A stretch of 64,000 nucleotides of DNA from Gonapodya prolifera JEL478 (taxonomy: Eukaryota > Monoblepharomycota > Monoblepharidomycetes > Monoblepharidales > Gonapodyaceae): NCBI GenBank assembly GCA_001574975.1, contig KQ965813.1, positions 48,370-112,369 on the forward strand, written 5' to 3'. Below are positions 1-10,639 of the stretch, piece by piece; position 1 is the first letter of the stretch, and every line of letters begins with the position of its first letter. Both the position numbers and the translations under genes were made by a program. The notes beneath the pieces were generated by a model. It searched no databases. It was not told where the DNA came from and saw only the letters and a program-made list of their open reading frames with translations.

Positions 1-270
1 AATATGCACGAGTTTAAAATGAGATTAAATAAATGGTCGAAGAAATCTTATACTGTTTCAGGTGCATAGAAAGTGCCAAGTGAAATTGTGTGATAATGTC
101 TAGTGGAATGGTGCCCCGCTACAAACTAAGACAAATTCCATTCAATTTTAAGAAAGTTGTGAAAAGTGCAAGATTCCTAACTATTTTTTCTCATCAACCA
201 AATGTGTGTCAAAATCATTTCGTCGAAAAACACAAAATTAGTTGTAGTTTACAACGCATGATCTGTTTTT

Positions 271-860
271 CTCCAACGCAGTTGCAATGGCCCGTGTGCC
301 TTCATCATCAATTCCCGTGTCTATGAAATTGCGGTAAAATTAATTATTGAGCTGCGGTTCTACCAAAAGATAAAGCGGTACTTGGTGACTTACAGTCAAG
401 AATCAATTTTTTTAAAGTCGTGTTGTTCTCCAAGGCATTCGCAATGGCACGTCTGCCTTCATNGCCAATGGAGTTGTCTATGAAATTGCGGTGAAATAAT
501 TAATCAAGGTCGCCGTTCTACCAAAAGACAAACGGCCCTTGGCGACTTACACATGAGATCCAATGTTTTAAGAGAGGTGTTGTTTTCCAAGGCAGTTGCA
601 AGGGCCTGTGCGCCTTCAGTACCAATGTCGTTCTCTATGAAATTGAAGTGACACTATTGATCAAAGTCGCCGTTCTCTTGGTGGTTTACCTTCAAGTTGC
701 AATGTTGTAAGAGACTTGCTTTTCTCCAAGGCAGCTGCAAGGGCCCGTGTGCCTTCAAGGCCGATGTTGTTCGCTATGAAAATGCAGTAAAATACTTGAT
801 CAAACCACAGTGCTACAACAATGGCTGCCCTACTTTCATGCCAAACGATGCAGCGGACTA
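271..860 (+). repeat. Tandem repeat, four diverged copies of a ~140-157 bp unit
   Basis: Four copies start with CTCCAAsGCA-like sequence at about 271, 428, 585 and 724, spaced 157, 157 and 139 bp. Each has the same order of blocks: a GCAAkGGCC stretch, GCCTTCA, TATGAAATTG, then in copies 1-3 a CGCCGTTCTAC-like block. The last copy is in frame with the Fanzor relic that follows, so the array looks like a local amplification of nuclease-gene sequence. Because 157 is not a multiple of three, the earlier copies cannot all be read in one frame. Confidence 0.8.
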
Positions 861-1017
861 TAGGAGGAAACGGTGTTCAAGATGTCATGTTTGGTGGAAC
901 AGGGATGTAAATGCGGCGTTGAACATTAGGTCTGTTTTTCTCTACAGACAGAGAAATGGAGGAGAAAGGCCAGTGAACTATATTCGAGGATTTGAAGGAC
1001 ATATGGACTTGGATTAA
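697..1017 (+). pseudogene. Fanzor (eukaryotic TnpB-like) nuclease, C-terminal relic
   Basis: The 106-residue frame ends in the signature of TnpB/Fanzor C-termini. A zinc-ribbon-like CSRCHVWW is followed at once by NRDVNAALNI, which carries the RuvC-III aspartate, and then by a GGERP motif about 16 residues on, as in this family. A possible first cysteine pair (CYNNGC) lies upstream. Fanzors are RNA-guided nucleases carried by eukaryotic transposons; functional ones are several hundred residues long, with RuvC-I and RuvC-II motifs further upstream. I see neither motif in the 700 bases before this frame, so only the tail survives or the rest lies left of the window. The N-terminal part overlaps the last unit of the tandem repeat. 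Family call fairly secure; activity very unlikely. Confidence 0.72.
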
Positions 1018-1197
1018 TTAGTTTAAATTTTTGGTGCTTAAATAGGCTCCATGGGGTGAAAATCCCTTTATTGCTCAGGGTAGTTTTGACACTACTTTTT
1101 TTTGTACAGCAATACTTGAATTTTGATGAATGAATATTTGTGAATCGCACCTTTATTTTTTTATCCAATTTATTTCAAAATTCTTCCAACCACAATA

Positions 1198-1566
1198 ATG
1201 TCAACGGAAATTGATCTTCCTACTACAATTTCTACAATATTTCCAAATGTGGACATACTTTCTCGATTATCTACAAAGCTAGAGTCCAGGTGGCGTGGAG
1301 CTTGCAAGAAGTATGCTCATGATCACCGCTCCCAACAATTATCACCAAAAGACACAGTTTCTGATATGGAAAATGGAACCAATAAGCACGTTTTGCCTAG
1401 GGATGTTGCAATTCAGACTATTACACGGCTTCTCCCATGGGCAATTGAAGAGGTGTCCCGTGATTTGGAGAGTGAAACCAAAGATTTTGTGGAATCGAGA
1501 CATTTATTCACGGATTTTGTAATTAAACGAGGAGAAATGGCGCCTGAGGTGGAAGATGAAGAATAA
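1198..1566 (+). CDS. Hypothetical protein, 122 aa
   Basis: An uninterrupted ATG-initiated frame of 122 codons with an ordinary fungal amino-acid mix and an acidic C-terminus (EVEDEE). No domain is recognised. It may be the first exon of the diverged gene that continues at about 1600-2100, because the sequence just after its stop resembles the region before the second copy at 5183. No signal peptide or membrane segment is visible. Function unknown; being a real gene is only moderately likely. Confidence 0.4.
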   Translation: MSTEIDLPTTISTIFPNVDILSRLSTKLESRWRGACKKYAHDHRSQQLSPKDTVSDMENGTNKHVLPRDVAIQTITRLLPWAIEEVSRDLESETKDFVESRHLFTDFVIKRGEMAPEVEDEE

Positions 1567-1599
1567 ACCGATTTCCTTTAGATAGTAGTGATTTTCAAA

Positions 1600-2100
1600 A
1601 AGCTGCGAAGAATGCCTGATTGTCAAAATTTCCGAGATATTTTCATAGAATCTCTTGCAATGGACCCAAAAGATTTGATCATTCGATGTTTCTATTGCAT
1701 CATAGACCAGTCTTGGTGAGATGTCATGGTTTGTGTGCTGATCAACATCATTATTTGCCTCAAGTGACAATATGGGTGGAAACCCAAATATTCTCAAATC
1801 CAAAGCGTTCACCCAAATTCATTCAACTAATAAATATTTCACCAGGAACTATGATGTGAGCCATCAAAATGGTGATATTCGTATGAAGATGTATTTGGAA
1901 AATGTTAGAGGCGTCGCCAAAGGAGATAACACAAACCACAATGGTTTTCACGTTGAAAAGAGTATTGTATTTATTGATCCTCAAAAGTATAGTAATTGTG
2001 CGCGAATACCATCCTTGATAAGTGTAGTGCTCCGCATTTCAATTTCTGATCCACCGCAACATTTTGACAACATTGAAAAAAAAAATTTGTCAAAATGGTA
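1600..2100 (+). pseudogene. Unrecognised gene fragment, copy 1 of a duplicated unit
   Basis: This stretch matches 5230-5615 in order. Both contain an NF-x2-I segment followed by KDLI, then a 'cat cat ag' block, then RNY followed by a glycine- and lysine-rich stretch, and a VFID/AFID-x-x-K ending. Here the matching segments sit in different frames (1620-1859 and 1772-2101), so the unit is either spliced or broken. The two copies bracket the duplicated kinase genes, which suggests that a block of DNA was copied. I do not recognise the protein. Confidence 0.45.
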
Positions 2101-2225
2101 ATCATTGCAAACCAAATTAATTCTAGATTCAAAACTGAGTCTTTAGCACCACATCACCAGAGACTTTCCTGCCACATGTATCATTCATCCCTTACTTCGG
2201 CCAAACACATCCAACCGACCCCAAA

Positions 2226-3441
2226 ATGTTTGCTACTGCCCCAGGACCGCGTCTTCTTGACAAACTGACCGCTAAAATCGCCCGGAATAACTCTGGAGAG
2301 CGTGCTCATGGCAAGGATGCCGTGACAATGCCGGTCAATCGGTTTACTTACCCTGACCCTGTCGGCGATCTTTCGAGGAATCGCGGTGGAGAAGTAAAGC
2401 TGGCCAAGATTCCAGAGACGTGGGAGATCGATATCAAGGATGTGGAATGCTCTTGGGATGACAGCTGTCTCATTGGAAAGGGCGGGTTTGCAACGGTTTA
2501 TCTCGGAAAATGGCAAAAAATTCCAGTTGCTCTCAAAGTGATACATGTCAACATTGGGCTTTATGGCTCTATGGTGAGTTTGTCAAGAGCTCGTGGACTT
2601 TATTTGCAGTATTTATAAATTACGACACTCAGGAAGTAGAAAATGAAGCTCGTGGTTGGTATCTTCTTCAGTCACCACACGTCCTCCCCTTTTACGGCAT
2701 TTCTCGCAAACGGGGCAAGACCTTCTTTGTTTCTCCTTATGCAGAGAAGGGTGATGCTAGGAGGTACTTGGAAAAGTTGAGATCAGATGGGACTTCAGAT
2801 GTGGAAATGCAGAAGGAAACGTTGTGGATTGTGCGTTCTTTTATTTGATTATTGTCTGAAAAGGATCCAATGAGATTGTTTTGCTCCTCAAGCTTTTTGA
2901 TATTGCGCGAGGACTAAAATACCTTCATGAAAACAATACCCTACATTTGGACGTGAAACCAGGCAACGCTCTGGTCGACAAATGGAAGCGTGGAATGGTC
3001 TGTGATTTTGGAACAAGCATTGTCAATGAATTGGGAGGCAAGGATCATGGTGTAGGAACGATGTATTACATGGCTCCTGAACGTCTCAGAGGAGAGATCA
3101 CAACTGGAAAGGCAGATGTCTATTCTTTTGGAATAAGTCTGTTTGAGGTGAGGAATTACTCTGCTTATCTGGATACCATTTTTGACATGAAATTCAAGTT
3201 ATGGTTTTTGCGCAACCCTTACTACGACGTAGACTCGTTTGACTTGAGAGAGGTTGCATCCGGGTACCTACGACCAGAACTTCCAACATACTTTGATATG
3301 CCAGAGGAAATTAAGAGTTTGATGATTCAATGCTGGGATCAGAATCCTGAGAGTAGACCTAGATGGCTGTTATTGTGGACATCTTGGCAAAGCACATTAG
3401 GTGAGGACATACATTTCTCGCTTATTAGTGCTCGGAATTAA
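2226..3441 (+). CDS. TKL-type protein kinase unit A (frameshifted near its C-lobe end)
   Basis: Exons at about 2226-2573, 2633-2830, 2893-3147 and 3199 onward. The kinase domain shows a glycine loop (GKGGFATVYLGKW), the ATP-binding lysine in PVALKVI, catalytic-loop HLDVKPGN (aspartate kept, HRD arginine replaced by leucine), DFG in CDFGTS and MAPERL for APE. Exons 2 and 3 are 198 and 255 nt, exactly as in unit B. Exon 4 is 202 nt against 206 in B: after the RP of ESRP the frame shifts by one base and the peptide MAVIVDILAKHI, matching the B unit, is out of frame. Read straight, the frame ends at 3441. Without the shift it would splice at 3400/3457 and continue into unit B. The family is cytosolic Ser/Thr or Tyr kinases; substrate unknown. 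Either a pseudogene, an assembly error, or half of a tandem kinase. Confidence 0.75.
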
Positions 3442-3456
3442 ATTGCTTCGCTATAG

Positions 3457-4770
3457 CCCTGAATCTCACCGCCCAAAGCGGAGAATGGTTTATATTCTGG
3501 AAAAGGACCACGACCCTCCAACTGTTGTAAATCCCCAAGCACCGCGCCTCCTGGATACGCTCACCTCGCAAATGACCTACAGTACCCTTCTGCACAGTAA
3601 AGGTGGGAATAAGGGTGACCTGGTGGCATCGGAAAAATTAAGCATTGTCGAACGTAAGGACGAAGTCCCACACAAATGGAAGCTCAATATAGAGGATGTG
3701 ATATGCACCTGGGATAAAAGCTCCTTTCTCGGAAAAGGTGGATTTGGAGTTGTTTATCAAGGAAAATGGCAAGGAATTCCAGTTGCATTGAAATTAATGA
3801 AGATAGAGTCAACTCTATCTTCAAGTCAGGTGAGTTTCACATATTTCTAACAAGGATTTCAGTTTACTTTTGCTTTCAAGGCGTTCAAAAATGAAGCTCT
3901 TGTTTGGTACAATGTGATGTCACCTCACGTCCTCCCATTTTATGGAATATCAGAAACAAGTGACAAAAGCATATTCATATCACCATTGATGGAGAATGGC
4001 AATGCCAGAGACTACCTTCAAAACCTTAAAGACTCTGGGGCTTCAGAGGAGAATATTCGAACCGAATCTTTGTGGATTGTAAGTCATCACCATATATCAT
4101 TCAAAACTTTCCTCCGGCATCCTGAATTATGAACATCAAAGATCTTTGACATTGCTCGGGGATTAAAATATCTCCTTGATCAAAAGATCCTCCATTTGGA
4201 TGTTAAACCAGCAAACGTTCTAGTTGACAAGTGGTGCTATGCAATGGTTGCTGATTTTGGGACCTCCATAGTGCATCTATTGGATGGGAAAGATCATGGG
4301 ATTGGATCAAAGGTCTATATGTCACCAGAACGTTTTAGAAGTGAGCCTCCAACACCAGCAGCTGATGTTTATGCCTTTGGAATTTTATTTTTCGAGGTAG
4401 GCTTTTACTATTTTCGTTTTGAAGGCACTGAAATGAAATGAACAAACCACCGCCTATTTAGTTGCTATTTTTGCGTGATCCTTACGGCCCTTTTCCAGAT
4501 GAGGATGATCTTGATCAAGTGGTGAATGGTACAAAACGCCCAGAGATCCCGGAAAATTGTACTGTACCTTCAGAAATCCGAAGTTTGATGTCCCAATGCT
4601 GGGATCCTCATCCACAAAATCGACCTAGTGCTGGCTACATTGTGGAAATTCTTGGAAATCATATAGCGTAAGAAGACGTCCATTTTACAACGTGATATGT
4701 GAAAACTTACAACCGCCGATCGAACAGACCGGAAACTAATCGGCCCAAACGAAGAATCAAGTACATTTGA
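3457..4770 (+). CDS. TKL-type protein kinase unit B
   Basis: Exons at about 3457-3829, 3881-4078, 4142-4396, 4462-4667 and 4728-4770, with introns of 51-65 nt. Motifs in order: GKGGFGVVYQGKW, PVALKLM (ATP lysine), HVLPFYGIS in the N-lobe, HLDVKPANVL (catalytic aspartate present, HRD arginine replaced by leucine), ADFGTS, YMSPERF, then QCWDPHPQNRPS near the end of the C-lobe. The C-terminus is PETNRPKRRIKYI. No ATG is required at the start: the first exon is open from 3457 and its opening residues match the C-terminal peptide of unit A, so B may be the second half of a dual-kinase protein. If independent, it would start at the ATG at 3487. Intact by eye. Confidence 0.82.
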
Positions 4771-5182
4771 TCAACTTTAACTTGGGATTGTAGTTTGTTG
4801 AAATGGTTCTGAAAGAATTTGATACAATCGAATTCACTTCCTCGTATGTTCTGTCCTGTCTTAATGAATCATCAGATCTGCATTTTCACAAACCACACAG
4901 AATGGTTTTACGACTTTCCTATTCGTGAAAACTTGCACCTCGCTGGATTCTTGATTGCCGTGCAAACGCTTACAACGTTTCAAATCAAAATGACATCTCA
5001 AAAGTAAATAGAGAGTCAATACATAGCGCATTTCAATACTGATGGTAGAACGCGAAAGTGACATATTCAATTTCATCTAACAACCCTCGCATGGCACTTC
5101 TTGTTCTCGTTACACCTCCTTTTCAAACTCAGCAATAATACAAATCTCAAACTCTTCCACCGTTTCTCTCGGAAGTACTGGC
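4771..5182. other. Intergenic, no gene seen
   Basis: Short frames only, AT-rich, with no recognisable domain. It separates the kinase block from the second copy of the unrecognised unit. Confidence 0.5.
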
Positions 5183-5615
5183 ATGGCAAAATTGATGAAT
5201 AAGTTGCAGAATGCAGATTTTCCCAATCTGCTGCGAAGAGCCTCCGATCTTCACAATTTCCAAAATATTCTTATAAAACCTTGTAGAATCAGTGCAAAAG
5301 ATTTAATCACAGCAGACTTGCAAAGGAAGCCGAATGGCGCCAAGCAGAGAGCTGCTGAATCGAAGGAAAATGCCGCTTAAATTGGAACTAGAGTGTTCAT
5401 TATGTTTCTTGCATCATAGTCCTATTTTTACACAAAATTTTTCAATTAGTGATTCCAGAAGGAACTATGGTATCTATTTCAAAAAGGGATCTCAATGTGA
5501 AAGGTCCATTTTGACATATGAGAGGTTATATTCCAAGAGGAGAAGGGAAGGAGGGAATCCAATTCAATGTTCGTTTGAAAGTGGAGTTGCATTCATTGAT
5601 TCTTTAAAAGTGTAG
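5183..5615 (+). pseudogene. Unrecognised gene fragment, copy 2 of the duplicated unit
   Basis: The frame 5183-5380 gives 65 residues, and an overlapping frame to 5615 carries the rest of the similarity to 1600-2100. Shared peptides include NFQNILI versus the corresponding NFRDIFI, AKDLI versus PKDLI, and RRNYGIYF versus TRNYDVSH. The frame change between the two halves suggests decay or an unseen intron. A candidate start ATG is at 5183. No domain recognised. Confidence 0.4.
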
Positions 5616-5619
5616 AGAA

Positions 5620-8600
5620 TTGAAAATCCGAAATTTTTACATCCGGCAAAACTAATTTTCCCGACGACGACGAGGGAGAGACGGGGAGGTGAGATTTGTA
5701 ACTGGGACACCCACCGTCTTGCTAGGTCCTCCTCGACCATTTGGTTTCATTTAGAAACTACCCCGCCATTCTTCCTAGACTGGGAAACTCCGTTACTGAC
5801 TCGCAAACCTACGCGACTGCGAATGAAACAGATTGCGCGACCACGTCTCGTTAAGTTGAGACTCGACTTGCGAGATATATCCGAACTGTTCCCACACACG
5901 GCGGACGGCGGAGACCCCTTCCAGATCCGGCAACGGAGACTCTCCCCGCGAGTAACCCCGCATGTAGAGTCGAGGAAACGGGAAAGTTGAAACTCTCGCT
6001 TGTTGCCGAGGTCTAGATCTTGGTGGTGAATCCTGCATTGAGCTGGTTTGATTGCGTTCTACAAGGCGTAAACATCATCTTGACGCTTGAGAGATGCAAA
6101 CGTCACTTGCACATCGCTCCGGCTGAATGTAGTGCGAAAGTTCCTTGGCAAGATGTAACTTTGCATCTTCGAAAGGGAAACAACACGGTATGATAGGGAA
6201 GGATCTGGAGGCAGCAAGAGTTGCACTGTAATCGGTTGTTTTACTCCATACAACGATCGAACTTCGTAGCATATAGTTCACACAAAAACAACGAGTCCCA
6301 TCATGCGGTCAGCAGTCTCTGTCACACGATGAAAACCACAACAGAAGCGAAAAACAGAAGCAAACCCGAACTTTGCATTGAGTAGAACTGTATGCCACAT
6401 TCAGAATGCGAATGTAATACGTCAGTTCTTCAGAGTGTGAGAGGGAGGATCCGGGAGGCAGCAGTACGTTTGTTTCACTCTACACAACAATCGGACTTTG
6501 GTTCATAGAGTTCACACAAAAACGAAAAGAGTCCCACCATAATCGGACTTTGGTACATAGAGTTCACACAAAAACGAAAAGAGTCCCACCATTCAGTCCC
6601 TGTCTCACGATGAAAAAGTTTTACTTTTGACGTTGCCAGTTTTCCGACTTCCGGGGAAGAGGCCCGCAAGGACTGCAAATCTTCCCAGTGATACTCAAAA
6701 GAGACTGTGGAAAGGCGTGTGGACTCAATAAGGTACTTTTAGTGGTGGGGTGGGGGAGTATCAAGTGACGTCAGCCTGCCAGAAGCCATTTGACAGCTCT
6801 CATAAGGTGTCACTTGAGCATTCCCAGGCAAGCTGTTTCCAAGCTGCACTGCTGCTTGGACTAAACAGTCTCGACTGAGAGGAAAGTGCATCATGTGCGT
6901 CAAGTTGTCGTTGGTAACAGGGATTGGGGTAGATAGAAAACAATCTTCTTCGGACTGCCTGACTATACACGTCTTTTACCGGGACATCAACAAGCTCGCA
7001 CAGGGTTCTGTTGGGAAACAATCAGCCTCGTGCAGGACAAACTGATGTCCAAAATGGGGTAAACCGTTTCGTGGCGACGACAAATAACCAACCAAGCCAG
7101 AACAGGAAATAGAAGAAGACGCGAGCCTGTAATGGTTCTTTGTATAAGTAAAATAGGGGGAACTCTAAGGTATTATGTGGAATAGAAAGCCTCTGTCTGG
7201 TTGGAAGCACCTATCATTAATTTTAGGTCAGCGGTCTTGACGGGGACATATCATCCCAGGCCGGCAACAAGATCGGATTGACGTCCAAAAAATGGTGCAA
7301 GAATGGCACGTATATGGCAAACTCTCTCCAGAGGGCAGAGGCAGATCAGAGTAGGCAAACAAGGTCGAGCTTGCAAGCAAGGAGAATACCAGTACAAACA
7401 ATCGCCAGCATTTTGCTAACAAATCACTGGGCCAGACCATACGACGATTCGATAAATGGGACGACTGAACTGATGTATACAGCTCAAAATGTTCCATAAC
7501 GCAAAAGAAGACGACATTTGTTCCAGCAGCAGTAGAACAAGCTCTTCAGATTCAAAAAGAAACGCGGACGCTAGGGCTTATGCTATCTTGTGGAAAGTAC
7601 TCTTCTCCATGAACGTTGGTTGCCAAAGCCCAAAATGCCGGAAAAATGTGGATAAGTTTGGTGCATGCAAAGTGCCGAAACTGCATGGACGTTATGGCGA
7701 GCATTTCACAAGAGCTGAAGAACGTTGGGAACCTCCAATGGTAGCGATGCAATTGCAACGTGATCACCAGTGGACTGTCTTACGACGGACGGTGACATAC
7801 CAATGGACAAAGAGGAAAAGGTTGTTTTTCCAATGACGATTATTTCATTTTCAACTGAAGATTGGATGCCAAGCCATTGACGTCATAAACCATCTCCGAA
7901 ACCTTCAACCCATCTCCTGATTGCTCATTATCGCACGTTAATTGCGATGCGCAACTTGAATTTTAGCAGTTTTTTTATTGGGATGTATCATATTTAATCA
8001 AATTTTTCCCCTTCACAACTGAGTGGTCAATGAAATTCTCGTAATTTCACTGTCTCTTCCCCGGTTCGATCTTCGGCCGCCCACCTTTTTGTTCGGGTTT
8101 TTCTTGAAAAAACGACACAAAATGCTTTTTGGTGAGCCAGAGGCACTGTTATAGACTGTGAAAGGACAATTCGCACCTGAGCATCGGCACGACTACGACA
8201 CCCGGCCCACACATATATAGCGTCATAGCTACGGGCAAGAATACCACTCACCACATCACACTCTACGGTGTGCCCTATCACTAGCCCATCCCGACCCTCA
8301 GTGACAGACCCGTCGCAAGGTTGACGTCATGATTGAACTTCAGCAACTGACTTCGTGGAACGAAGCTTATTTTTCGTCCTGAAAACATGACAATGATGTG
8401 TTTTTCGTCTGAATCTGAAGAGCGCATGTTACTGGTGCTCGAAGAAATGACACCTTTGTTGCGTCATTGCGCACATTCAACTATATATTTTAATTTTATC
8501 TTTTAGTTGAGCTTGAGCAAAATGGCAAAAATCAGTAATAAGAGAATACATCCTTGTGGAGGGGTAAAGAGAATAAGCCTACGGTTAAAACGAAATAATG

Positions 8601-8938
8601 ACGTCGGACTGTTCTGGCCTACTACGAGACACACGGAGTCGCGCCATTTCACGTGACATTTCTACCCCATTGTGCCAGGAGGGAGTCCAGGAGGTGTGGC
8701 CTTTTGAGAGAATCTGATTGTGTCCAACGAGTGCGTTGCGTGAGAGATCGTAACTTTGCAAGTCAACAGTGCCCTCATTTGCGTCGGTAATGAATTGAGC
8801 GTATATCTGTGCATAATATCATTATTGTTGTTTTGGATACGTAATTAAGCATATGGTTGTCTGGAAAAGAGTGATATTTTGCAGAACATACAAAATTGTA
8901 GAATACAATATTATAAAACGCGTGATGAATGGTGAGAG
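5620..8938. other. 3.3 kb with no convincing gene
   Basis: Frames on both strands are short and give no recognisable protein. From about 5650 base composition becomes GC-richer than upstream. The visible structure is a pair of diverged direct repeats (6203-6335 and 6440-6615). Perfect TGACGTCA (CRE-like) octamers occur near 7879 and 8322, and a related TGACGTC near 8598. No tRNA or rRNA was seen. Remnants of old mobile DNA are possible but none can be named. Confidence 0.5.
6203..6615 (+). repeat. Diverged direct repeats with an internal 53-bp tandem duplication
   Basis: The segment at about 6203-6335 (a GGATCTGGAGGCAGCA block, then a CATACAACGATCG block, AGTTCACACAAAAAC and GAGTCCCA) recurs at about 6440-6615. 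In the second copy a unit starting AATCGGACTTTGGT at 6488 is repeated nearly exactly at 6541. Function unknown; typical of non-coding repeat DNA. Confidence 0.7.
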
Positions 8939-10059
8939 CTATACAGTGCCGTGTGACACAAGGATTGTCGCTTCAGTGTGAGTGCGACGTGAGATCTCAG
9001 CACGTCGAGCCCAGAACCCGCTCAAGTCTCCGGCGGGAAAAACTGGGTACTGGAACCACTCGCCAAGGAACATACCGGTAGTAGCGGAGAATCCCTACAT
9101 CACAAATGTGTAGCGTAAAATGTCGCGTGCTCCATCGACGAGGACCAACAGCTTTACTCACACAGATCCCGGCTAAGATCCCAACCCACCCAGAAGCAGT
9201 TTTCACCGAAGCACTTTCAGTGTGAGAACTGGCGGCCTGGATGAAGGTGGTCAAACAGATGTTATGACATTCCTGTGGGTGCTGCGAACGTCGTACTCAC
9301 ATCAAGAGCAAACAGGACTAAGACACTCAAGAACGTGACGACAGTGGTGACGGTAGTTTTCAGGGCAGCAATGACGAAAAAAAATGTGATGTAGGTGTAG
9401 ATAACGAAGACGACAGTCATGGCTTCCTTGTTAGGTCCACCTGGAAGTATGGTTTTGCGTGGGTTGAGCACCCCCAACATTGTGATTATGCTTCTCTCTT
9501 ATACCGGGGTTGATAGTACCGCTCATCGCCAAAAGATTATAAACACCCAAACTTGTGACATATCCGCCGAATGTCATCATGGCGGTGTTACCAAAAATTG
9601 ACGACTGTTGGATACCAGCTCCATTATGTCATTTTCTCTCAATGCCCTCTATCCTCACCTTTCCCGTGAGCTGGATCCCAGCGACAATCAGTTGAAGGAG
9701 ACCAGTCACGGCAAAGAAGGTGAAAACAACTCCCGCCCCGGATGCTTATGTTGGTCCAATCCAGTTTTAAGCTCAGTATTAATGTCAAAACACACGATAG
9801 GAGCAATGGGAACCGATCCCACCAATGAGCCCCGCACTGAGTAGTCCAACCAACATGACCTGGGCTGAGAATCCGAAGAGAGCAAACGCAATCGAGTTGT
9901 AGTCCGGTTGGAATCGTAGAGGCGCACAATAGTGTGTATCGATTGCCTGCAGGGTGCAGATGCAACCCAATTCGACGAACTCACAGCACTCGTTGCATGG
10001 GCGTTGACTTTGATCGGAACATCAGCCCTCCAAGGTGCTGCCGGCTTGTCGGATGCCAT
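8939..10059 (-). CDS. GPR1/FUN34/YaaH-family acetate/succinate transporter (Ato/Ady2-like)
   Basis: The gene is split by several short introns. Reading down from the ATG at 10059, spliced segments match the family in order: SIAFALFGFSAQVMLVGLL (TM1), GVVFTFFAVTGLLQLIVAG (TM2, family FYGGL-x-QL-x-AG), SIFGNTAMMTFGGY (family GNTF-x-A-x3-YGG), EAMTVVFVIYTYITFFFV (TM4 region), KTTVTTVVTFLSVLVLFAL (TM5), SGWVGILAGIC (family GG-x-GI-x-A) and a C-terminal FQYPVFPAGDL before the stop at 8939. Clear splice sites lie between INPG and GPNKEA, between FALD and AASSH, and after AGIC. The first intron would be only 38 nt. These plasma-membrane proteins move acetate or other short carboxylates with protons and are often induced by non-fermentable carbon. 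The family's N-terminal NPAPLGL motif is not clearly present. Divergent from the SDR gene. Confidence 0.75.
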
Positions 10060-10639
10060 GATATCGATTTAGGACGATGTTGGTGGGGAATTCAAATGAA
10101 GTGTCGCAATAGTATATGTTTTGGCCGACGCCTACCTGGGTCTCCTTTTAACGCCAGGCAAGGGGGACTGCGGATGGGGGGCAGAGTTGGTCAACGTTTT
10201 TGATTATCCCTCCCCGCATGCAGGTGGGTGACCGCGCACGGAGTGGTAACCGGGCCTGACAGCGGGAGGCGAAATATTTTAACACGAATAACACCAGGTG
10301 AAAAGAGAGTAAGTACACATTACATTTCCTACATATGATCCATTCACCACCAACTACGAGGTACCGGTCAGTGCAATGTGGTAAGATTGTTGAGCAGAAG
10401 GCGGGAAGAACAATATTAAGTATGTACATAGCCAGGAAACGACTACATTCATCGATCTCCAAAGTCGATACTCTCCCATTCTGCTCTGCCGGCGAAATGC
10501 ACTCCGCGTGGCTACCGTCAATTTTAAGAAAGAGATGAATGTGCAAACAGGAAGGGCGGGTGCATATGTGCCACAATCGCTTGTGCAATTCCGACAACTC
10601 CACCCCAGCAAATTTGAAATTCGAACACACCGCCCAATC
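10060..10639. promoter_or_regulatory. Shared upstream region of the divergent transporter and SDR genes
   Basis: About 580 bp between two divergent ATGs. Open frames here are short shadows. No specific operator could be identified by eye. Confidence 0.35.

Noticed and set aside
8060-8090. GGTTCGATC as a tRNA B box
   Set aside because: No matching A box or cloverleaf could be built around it; no tRNA gene was found anywhere in the window.
7879-8331. Two TGACGTCA octamers as promoter elements
   Set aside because: They lie in a gene-free stretch and are downstream, not upstream, of the nearest supported gene.
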